A DNA stretch of 5,517 nt, from assembly GCA_035315685.1 (NCBI GenBank), contig DATFXR010000639.1, positions 1 through 5,517 of the forward strand, in the 5' to 3' direction. The stretch is from QHWK01 sp035315685. Its GTDB lineage: Bacteria > Acidobacteriota > Vicinamibacteria > Vicinamibacterales > CAVVIG01. Every line of letters starts with the position of its first letter. Positions within the stretch are counted from its first letter, which is position 1. The notes below the pieces were generated by a model. The model saw only the letters and a list, made by a program, of their open reading frames with translations, ran no database searches and had not been told where the DNA came from. Position numbers and translations under genes: made by a program. Below, one piece after another: positions 1 through 5,517 of this stretch.

Positions 1-909
1 GCGTCCCTGGTCTCCATCGGAACCAACGTCGGCGTAGGCCAAACGCTCGGACGACTGGAGCCGCGCCTGGCGGGCGCCGACGACCGCGCGACGCTGGTGA
101 GCGAACTGGTGCAGGCGCAGGTAGCGCTCGATAGTGCACAGACTGAGCAGACGCGAGCAGAGCGGCTGCTCGCGGATCGTGCCGTTCCCGCGCGCCGTGT
201 CGAGGACGCACGCCGCGCCGTCGCAACGGCTGAAGCACGCGTCAGGGCTGCGGAAGCACGATTAGCGCAACGGGACGAAACCCTCCGCAGTGGCGGCGGC
301 ACCGCGTCGGGTAACGCATTTACGATTCGAGCGCCCATCGCCGGCCGCATCGCCGAAGTATTCGCGACACTTGGCGCGTCCTATGACGAAGGCGCGCCGT
401 TGTTCAAGATCGTTCGTACCGATCGAGTCGAGCTGCGCGCGCACGTTCCTGCGGCGGACGCGGCAGGCATTCGCGATCTGACCGAAGTCGCGTTCGAAGT
501 CCCCGGGCGGCCCGACGCGATTCCGCTGCGGTCCGAGCATCGGCACGACGCAGGGGTGATCGACCCGAAGACCGGCGCGCTGCCCGTTCAATTCGAGGTC
601 AAGAATCCAGGCGGCGAACTGCTCGTCGGCCAGACCGGCACGGCGGTGCTCTACAAACGCGACCGCATGCGGATAGCTGCTGTTCCACAGGCTGCCGTGC
701 TCCTCGAAGCAGGGCGGCCGTACGTGTTCGTGCAGATCGGCGGCGAACGATTCGCGCGGCGCTACGTGGATATCGCAACTCGCGATGGTGATCAGGTGGG
801 ATTGAAACGCGGCGTCGCCGCTGGCGATCGCGTCGTCGTCCGCGGTGCCTACGAAGTGCAGCTCGCATCGGCCGCCAAGGGGCTGCCGGCCGAAGGCCAC
901 GTTCACTGA
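1..909 (+). CDS. RND efflux periplasmic adaptor (membrane fusion protein, HlyD/CzcB/CusB type), 5'-truncated by window edge
   Basis: The frame is open from base 1, giving 302 residues and a TGA at 907-909. Family members are usually about 350-420 residues, so the signal peptide and N-terminal strands lie outside the window. The GTG at 97 is internal and not the real start. Residues 1-21 look like the end of the first lipoyl half (V-x-V-GQ-L pattern). Residues about 33-95 are Ala/Glu/Arg-rich and form an alpha-helical hairpin, with its tip near LLADRAVPARR (56-66). Residues 107-140 (TIRAPIAGRI, then GAPLFKI) are the second lipoyl half. Residues 141-215 fit the beta-barrel and 222-302 the membrane-proximal domain. 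The protein ends in GHVH, a His-containing tail that may touch metal (inference). In the family, this subunit bridges the inner-membrane pump and outer-membrane channel in the periplasm. The RND gene begins 12 nt after its stop codon, indicating one operon. The substrate cannot be read from this subunit. Confidence 0.93.
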   Translation, partial: ASLVSIGTNVGVGQTLGRLEPRLAGADDRATLVSELVQAQVALDSAQTEQTRAERLLADRAVPARRVEDARRAVATAEARVRAAEARLAQRDETLRSGGGTASGNAFTIRAPIAGRIAEVFATLGASYDEGAPLFKIVRTDRVELRAHVPAADAAGIRDLTEVAFEVPGRPDAIPLRSEHRHDAGVIDPKTGALPVQFEVKNPGGELLVGQTGTAVLYKRDRMRIAAVPQAAVLLEAGRPYVFVQIGGERFARRYVDIATRDGDQVGLKRGVAAGDRVVVRGAYEVQLASAAKGLPAEGHVH

Positions 910-919
910 AGAGAAGAGA
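909..919 (+). promoter_or_regulatory. Purine-rich ribosome binding region for the RND transporter gene
   Basis: A purine run (AAGAGAAGAGA) fills the short gap between the adaptor stop and the ATG at 922. It is not a canonical AGGAGG, but it lies at a suitable distance. No promoter or terminator fits in the gap, so the two genes are probably co-transcribed and may be translationally linked. Confidence 0.5.
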
Positions 920-921
920 CG

Positions 922-3900
922 ATGAAAAGGCTGATTCAGTGGTCCATCGATCATCACTGGATGGTGATGGTCTTCTCGGTGTTGTTGCTCATCGGCGGCA
1001 TCTGGACGGCGTACGACATGCCGGTCGACGTCTTCCCGGACCTGACCGCGCCAACGGTCACGATCCTGACCGAGGGACACGGGATGGCGCCGGAGGAGAT
1101 GGAGTCGCTGGTCACCTTTCCGCTCGAGAGCGCCATCAACGGCGCATCGAACGTGCGTCGCGTCCGGTCGGCCACCGCCCTTGGCATCGCCGTCGTGTGG
1201 GTCGAGTTCGACTGGGGCACCGACATTTTTCTCGCCCGTCAAGTTGTCGCCGAGAAGCTGACGCTCGTCGGCGGCACACTGCCTCCGCAGGTGGAGCGGC
1301 CCGTGCTCGCTCCCGTCTCCTCGATCATGGGCGAGATCCTGTTCTTCGCAATTTCATCGGATGCGCAGGAGCCGTTGGAGCTGCGAACGGTGGCCGACAC
1401 GGTCGTACGGCGCCGACTCCTAGCGGTGCCGGGCGTATCGCAGGTGACACCGATTGGCGGCGCCGAACGCCAGTATCAGGTCATCGCTCATCCGCAACAG
1501 CTCCGTGCCAACCAGATCTCGCTGACCGAGTTGCTCGACGCCGTCCGCGGCGCGAGCGAGAACACCTCGGCCGGTGTCTACACCGAGGGGCCGCAGGAGT
1601 ACGTCCTGCAGGCAGTTGGGCGCGTCAGGAACCCGGAGGAAATTGGCGAGAGTGTCGTCGCGCTGCGCGGCGGCCGATCGGTGCTGATTCGCGACGTGGC
1701 CGATGTTCAGGAGGGCGGCGCGTTCAAGCGTGGCGAGGGCTCCCGCAGCGGCAAGCCGGCGGTGATCGTCGGCATTCAGAAGCAACCCGGCGCGAACACC
1801 ATCGAACTCACCGCGCGCCTCGATCGGGAGCTCGACCGCCTGCAGCAGGAGCTGCCGCGAGGCATGACGATCGATCGAAAGATTTTCCGCCAGGCCGATT
1901 TCATCGAGGTCGCGGTCGACAATGTCGTGAAGGCCCTGCGCGATGGCGGCATTCTCGTCATCGTCGTCGTGCTGCTGTTTCTGGCGAACCTGCGCGCGGC
2001 CGCGATTACGTTGACCGCGATGCCGTTGTCGCTCGCCGCCGCGGTGCTCGTGCTGCGCGCTTTCGGCTCGACGATCAATACGATGACGCTTGGCGGTATG
2101 GCGATCGCAATCGGCGCGCTTGTCGACGATGCGATTATCGACGTCGAGAACGTGGTGCGACGGTTGCGCGAGAACCGCGCCACACCGGTGGAGCAACAGC
2201 GCACCAGCGCCGAGATCGTGCGCGAGGCGACGCTCGAAATTCGAACCTCGATCGTCTTCGCCACGATCATCATCGTCCTGGTGTTTCTGCCGGTCTTCGG
2301 CCTCGCGGGCGTCGAAGGGCGGCTGCTCACCCCGCTGGCGTTCGCGTACATCGTGTCGTTGCTCGCGTCGCTGGTCGTTGCAATCGTCGTGACACCGGCG
2401 CTGTCCTATGCGTTCCTTCCAGGGGCGCGCTCGATTGAACGCGGCCACGACGGATGGTTGGCACAATCGCTGAAACAGCGGTTTAGAAACGATCTTCCGC
2501 GTGCGCTCGATCATCCTGTGATCGTGACGCTCGTGTCGGTCGTGCTCCTCGCCGTCGCGGCAGTTGCGTTGACGCGAACCGGCACCGCTTTTCTCCCCGA
2601 ATTCCACGAAGGAAGCCTCACTGTTCAAGCCAATACGCTGCCGGGCACGTCCCTGGCAAAATCCGACGAGATCGGACGACGCGTCGAACAGATCATGCTG
2701 GCCGAACCGGAGGTGGTCGCCACGGCGCGGCGAACTGGCCGTGCGGAGCTCGACGAGCATGTTCAAGGCGTCGAGGCCGCGGAGATCGACGTTGGATTGC
2801 GAGACACCGGCCGGCCGCGCGCGCAGTTGCTCGCTGCGCTCCGTCGGGCCTTCTCGACGCTGCCCGGCACCAACGTGACGATCGGACAGCCGATCTCCCA
2901 TCGCATCGATCACATGTTGTCCGGCACCCGCGCCAACATCGCGGTGAAGGTGTTCGGGGACGATCTGGGCACGCTTCGGCGCCTTGGCGAACGCGTCCGC
3001 GAGGCCGTTGGCCGTGTGCCCGGCGTCGTCGACTTGTCGCTCGAACAGCAGATGGCTGTGCCGACGGTCAGATTCGTGCTCAATCGGACCGCGATTGGCC
3101 GATACGGACTGCACGCGAACGACGTCGGCGAAGCGATCGAAACCGCGTTCGCCGGAGCGACCGTCGGCCGGATCTTCGACCGCGGCACCGCCTTCGATTT
3201 GGTCGTGAAATTCGATGCATCGAATAGCGTCGACTTCGAGCGGATCTCGGATCTGCCAATCGATACACCCGCCGCCGGCCAGGTGCCCATTCGACTGCTG
3301 GCGGACGTTCGCCGCGAGGAAGGGCCCAACATGATCCTTCGAGAGAACGTGCAGCGTCGAATCGTGATCTCGTGCAATGTCGCCGGCCACGACCTCGGGA
3401 GCGTGATCGACGACATCCGCGGGAGCATCGCCCGGTCAGCGCCGATGCCGGTCGGCTATCGCGTCGAGTACGGCGGCCAGTTCGAAAGCCAGCAGAGCGC
3501 GTCACGCCGCCTCGGCGTTCTGTTCGTCGCGGTGATCGCCGGGTTGTTCATGCTGCTCGTGCTGGCGTTCGGCCGTGCGCGCGATGCGGTGATCGTCATG
3601 GTGAATCTCCCGCTGGCGCTGATTGGTGGCGTCGCAGGGGTGTTTCTCGCCGGCGGCGTGCTGAGCGTCGCGTCGATGATTGGATTCATCACGCTGTTCG
3701 GCATCGCGACGCGCAATGGCATCATGCTCGTCTCGCATATCCGGCACCTGATGACCGACGAGGGCGTCACGGACTTCCGCGAAGCAATCGAACGCGGTGC
3801 GCATGAGCGGCTCGTGCCGATTCTCATGACGGCGATGGCGGCGGGCCTGGCGCTCATCCCGCTCGCGTTCGGTGGCGGCAAGACCGGCAGTGAGATTCAG

Positions 3901-4014
3901 ACGCCAATGGCGATTGTGATCCTGTGCGGCCTCGTGACGTCGACGCTCTTGAACATGATTGTCGTGCCAACGCTGTATCTTCGATACGGGCAGCCGGTAC
4001 GGAACGAGAGATGA
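922..4014 (+). CDS. Heavy-metal-efflux-type RND transporter permease (CusA/CzcA family)
   Basis: This is a complete 1030-residue protein; family members are about 1020-1060 residues. It is the inner-membrane proton antiporter of a tripartite pump. The N-terminus has a short cytoplasmic helix, TM1 (about 13-30), then the family pattern PVDVFPDLTAP and an APEEMESLVTFPLE stretch. A periplasmic porter region follows to about 335. TM2-TM6 lie at about 342-356, 362-380, 388-410, 440-462 and 470-492. TM7 is about 534-550, a second porter region runs about 555-860, and the last helices are near 864-883, 888-911, 916-938, 963-984 and 996-1018. TM4 carries the proton-relay acids D402, D403, D407 and E409; D402 and E409 align with CusA D405 and E412. 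By hand alignment the three metal-binding methionines of CusA (573, 623, 672) correspond to Q569, A619 and H664 (next to M665), so a Cu/Ag-type site is not conserved. The substrate is unresolved: it could be a divalent metal or, less likely, an organic compound. The ATG at 922 fits the family N-terminus and follows a purine-rich site. The adaptor gene is immediately upstream. Confidence 0.95.
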   Translation: MKRLIQWSIDHHWMVMVFSVLLLIGGIWTAYDMPVDVFPDLTAPTVTILTEGHGMAPEEMESLVTFPLESAINGASNVRRVRSATALGIAVVWVEFDWGTDIFLARQVVAEKLTLVGGTLPPQVERPVLAPVSSIMGEILFFAISSDAQEPLELRTVADTVVRRRLLAVPGVSQVTPIGGAERQYQVIAHPQQLRANQISLTELLDAVRGASENTSAGVYTEGPQEYVLQAVGRVRNPEEIGESVVALRGGRSVLIRDVADVQEGGAFKRGEGSRSGKPAVIVGIQKQPGANTIELTARLDRELDRLQQELPRGMTIDRKIFRQADFIEVAVDNVVKALRDGGILVIVVVLLFLANLRAAAITLTAMPLSLAAAVLVLRAFGSTINTMTLGGMAIAIGALVDDAIIDVENVVRRLRENRATPVEQQRTSAEIVREATLEIRTSIVFATIIIVLVFLPVFGLAGVEGRLLTPLAFAYIVSLLASLVVAIVVTPALSYAFLPGARSIERGHDGWLAQSLKQRFRNDLPRALDHPVIVTLVSVVLLAVAAVALTRTGTAFLPEFHEGSLTVQANTLPGTSLAKSDEIGRRVEQIMLAEPEVVATARRTGRAELDEHVQGVEAAEIDVGLRDTGRPRAQLLAALRRAFSTLPGTNVTIGQPISHRIDHMLSGTRANIAVKVFGDDLGTLRRLGERVREAVGRVPGVVDLSLEQQMAVPTVRFVLNRTAIGRYGLHANDVGEAIETAFAGATVGRIFDRGTAFDLVVKFDASNSVDFERISDLPIDTPAAGQVPIRLLADVRREEGPNMILRENVQRRIVISCNVAGHDLGSVIDDIRGSIARSAPMPVGYRVEYGGQFESQQSASRRLGVLFVAVIAGLFMLLVLAFGRARDAVIVMVNLPLALIGGVAGVFLAGGVLSVASMIGFITLFGIATRNGIMLVSHIRHLMTDEGVTDFREAIERGAHERLVPILMTAMAAGLALIPLAFGGGKTGSEIQTPMAIVILCGLVTSTLLNMIVVPTLYLRYGQPVRNER

Positions 4015-4101
4015 TCCGGGCACTGGCCGCCCTCGATGGTCGCGCTCGCGATCGACGCGCCTCGGCCCGAGAGGCTGGACTGCGACGCTCGAGGAGGGGT
4101 G
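4015..4101 (+). other. Short intergenic spacer between pump operon and ligase gene
   Basis: The 87 nt contain no stop in the ligase frame, so an in-frame ATG at 4036 could in principle extend the ligase by 22 residues. I see no clear -10/-35 pair, no Fur-box-like AT-rich palindrome and no T-tract terminator. The only structure is a 5-bp inverted repeat (GCCTC 4059-4063 / GAGGC 4071-4075) with a 7-nt loop, too weak to call a terminator. The ligase gene may therefore be read through from the pump operon (inference). Confidence 0.5.
4091..4099 (+). promoter_or_regulatory. Strong Shine-Dalgarno site that fixes the ligase start
   Basis: GAGGAGGGG includes a perfect AGGAGG core at 4092-4097, ending 4 nt before the ATG at 4102. 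This supports 4102 (or the adjacent in-frame GTG at 4099) over the upstream in-frame ATG at 4036, which has no such site. Confidence 0.75.
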
Positions 4102-5517
4102 ATGCTTGCCGGCACTGTGGCCTGGCCCGCCGAAACGGCCGCACGCTACCGCCGCGAAGGCTACTGGGACGGCACGGATCTGTTCGACATCGTCCGCCGC
4201 GGCGCGGCCCGCTGGCCCGGCCAGATCGCGCTGATCGACTGCGATCGGCGCTGGACGTACGCCGACCTGCATCGCGACGCCACCCGGCTCGCCGCGCGCC
4301 TGCTCGCGCTCGGCATCGCGCCGTGTGACCGCGTGGTGATGCAACTGCCGAACGCCGCGGAGTTCATGCTCGTCTACTTCGCGCTCGCGCGGATCGGCGC
4401 GATCCCGGTGATGGCGCTGCGTTCGCACCGCCAGGCGGAATTGCGGCATTTCCTGAACGCCTCGCGAGCGACCGCGTACGTGATCGGCGATCGCGCCGGC
4501 ACGTTCGACTTCCGCATGATGGCCGACGCGTTGCGCGCCGAGGCGGCGTCGCTGCGCGACGTCATCGTCGCGGGCGAGCCACTGCGTGGCCAACACGCTC
4601 TGGCCGACTTGCTGCGCGACGGCGATACCGACGAACCTCCAGTGACGGTCAATCCGGCCGAGATCGGCACGATGCTGCTGTCCGGCGGCACGACGTCGCT
4701 GTCGAAGCTGATCCCGCGCACCCACCAGGACTACGTGCTGAACGCGCGCCTGTGCGGGACGGCGGCGGGCTTCGACGAGCGCACCGTCTTCATGGCGATC
4801 CTGCCGCTCGGCCACAACTACAACCTGGCGTCGCCCGGGATCCTGGGCGCGCTCACCTTCGGCGGCGCGGTCGTCCTGTCGCCGTCGCCCGACACCGACT
4901 CGGTGTTCACGACCGTGCAGCGCGAACGCGTGACGGTGATCGCAGCCGTGGTGCCGCTGATCGCCGGCTGGCTCGAGGCGCACGTCGAGCAGCGCTTCGA
5001 TCTCACCTCACTGCGCGTCGTGCAAAACGGCGGCGCGCGACTCGCGCCGGAGCTGCGCCAACGCCTGCGCGAGCGCTTCGGCGTCACGCCGCAGGAGATC
5101 TACGGCACCGCCGAAGGGCTCATCAACATGACACGACTGGACGACGACGACGAGCGGCTGCTGCACAGCTCGGGCGCGCCGGTGTGCGACGCCGACGAGA
5201 TCGTCGTGGTCGATGACGACGGGCGCGAGGTGCCGGACGGCGAGCCCGGTGAGCTGATGACCCGCGGGCCATACACGATCCGCGGCTACTACGACGCCGC
5301 GGAGAGGAACACCGAGGCCTTCACGGCCGACGGCTTCTATCGCATGGGCGACATTGTGCGCAGGCGCGGTCGGTATCTGTACGCCGAAGGGCGGCGCAAG
5401 GACTTCGTCAACCGCGGCGGCGAAAAGATCTCGTGCGAGGAGATCGAGGCGCTGATGCTCACGCACCCGAAAGTGAAGCTGGCGGCACTGGTCGCAATGC
5501 CCGATCCGGTGTTCGGC
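4102..5517 (+). CDS. Stand-alone aryl-acid-AMP ligase, EntE/DhbE-like (probable 2,3-dihydroxybenzoate-AMP ligase), 3'-truncated by window edge
   Basis: The window holds 472 codons with no stop. EntE is about 536 residues, so about 65 C-terminal residues, including the A10 catalytic lysine, lie outside. The family activates 2,3-dihydroxybenzoate (or salicylate) with ATP and loads it onto an aryl carrier protein at the start of siderophore assembly in the cytoplasm. The N-terminus matches EntE in register: WPAETAARYRREGYW (8-22) against WPEEFARRYREKGYW. The A3 loop is LSGGTTSLSKLIPRTH (193-208), with Ser199 where Gly is usual. The aryl-binding segment is LPLGHNYNLASPG (234-246), keeping His238, Asn239, Tyr240 and Ser244. 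NGGARL (309-314) is A4/A5-like, and YGTAEGLINMTRLDD (334-348) holds the catalytic Glu338. MTRGPYTIRGYY, YRMGDI (413-418) and GRRKDFVNRGGEKI (430-443, hinge at about D434) complete the core. Its GC3 is clearly higher than that of the pump genes. Salicylate or another aryl acid is a possible alternative substrate. No carrier-protein domain is visible in the part present. Confidence 0.93.
   Translation, partial: MLAGTVAWPAETAARYRREGYWDGTDLFDIVRRGAARWPGQIALIDCDRRWTYADLHRDATRLAARLLALGIAPCDRVVMQLPNAAEFMLVYFALARIGAIPVMALRSHRQAELRHFLNASRATAYVIGDRAGTFDFRMMADALRAEAASLRDVIVAGEPLRGQHALADLLRDGDTDEPPVTVNPAEIGTMLLSGGTTSLSKLIPRTHQDYVLNARLCGTAAGFDERTVFMAILPLGHNYNLASPGILGALTFGGAVVLSPSPDTDSVFTTVQRERVTVIAAVVPLIAGWLEAHVEQRFDLTSLRVVQNGGARLAPELRQRLRERFGVTPQEIYGTAEGLINMTRLDDDDERLLHSSGAPVCDADEIVVVDDDGREVPDGEPGELMTRGPYTIRGYYDAAERNTEAFTADGFYRMGDIVRRRGRYLYAEGRRKDFVNRGGEKISCEEIEALMLTHPKVKLAALVAMPDPVFG

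Noticed and set aside
97..99. GTG at 97 as the start of the adaptor gene
   Set aside because: The frame is open to base 1 and residues 1-21 resemble the lipoyl half expected before the helical hairpin, so the gene begins outside the window.
262..1242. Minus-strand 326-codon frame across the adaptor and RND start
   Set aside because: It is antisense to the adaptor and RND coding sequences, with no family resemblance and shadow-type composition.
1420..3390. Long minus-strand open frame (656 codons) opposite the RND gene
   Set aside because: It is rich in Arg/His/Asp with no recognisable domain and lies antisense to a clearly conserved RND protein. Long antisense frames are expected in GC-rich DNA.
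4059..4075. Inverted repeat GCCTC/GAGGC as a possible terminator after the pump gene
   Set aside because: It has only a 5-bp stem and no following T-tract; such repeats arise readily by chance in GC-rich sequence.
4036..4101. Upstream in-frame ATG at 4036 as the ligase start
   Set aside because: It lacks a ribosome binding site. Starting at 4102 puts the first conserved Trp at residue 8, as in EntE, directly behind an AGGAGG site.
4011..4328. ATGA overlap at the RND stop, opening a 105-codon + strand frame
   Set aside because: The product is strongly Arg-rich without domain character and overlaps the ligase out of frame. The ligase has its own strong ribosome binding site, so the overlap looks coincidental.
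3502..4983. Minus-strand open frame of 493 codons spanning the pump end, spacer and ligase start
   Set aside because: It crosses two real genes on the opposite strand, has low-complexity Arg/His/Gln composition, and shows no domain.

Overview
This window comes from a GC-rich, almost certainly Gram-negative bacterium, since it encodes a tripartite RND efflux pump that needs an outer membrane. The phylum cannot be fixed from the sequence. All three genes lie on the + strand, and there is very little non-coding DNA.

Positions 1-909 hold the 3' part of an HlyD/CzcB/CusB-type periplasmic adaptor gene that is open at the left edge. After an 11-nt gap, positions 922-4014 hold a complete 1030-residue inner-membrane RND transporter of the heavy-metal efflux (CusA/CzcA) type. 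These two genes form an operon and should make the inner-membrane and periplasmic parts of one proton-driven efflux pump. The outer-membrane channel gene is not in the window and may lie upstream.

An 87-nt spacer (4015-4101) with a strong ribosome binding site leads into a third gene. It runs from 4102 off the right edge and is a stand-alone aryl-acid adenylating enzyme closely resembling EntE/DhbE (2,3-dihydroxybenzoate-AMP ligase). This suggests that a catecholate or related aryl-capped siderophore/nonribosomal peptide locus begins here. Its codon third positions are much more GC-rich than those of the efflux genes, so the window probably straddles a boundary between two functional modules.

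Points worth a second look are the replaced CusA methionine site and the extra acidic residues in the pump, the Gly-to-Ser change in the ligase phosphate-binding loop, an Ile at a position that helps set aryl-acid choice, and the efflux/siderophore juxtaposition. I see no RNA genes, mobile elements, CRISPR arrays or convincing terminators. No wholly new system is evident.
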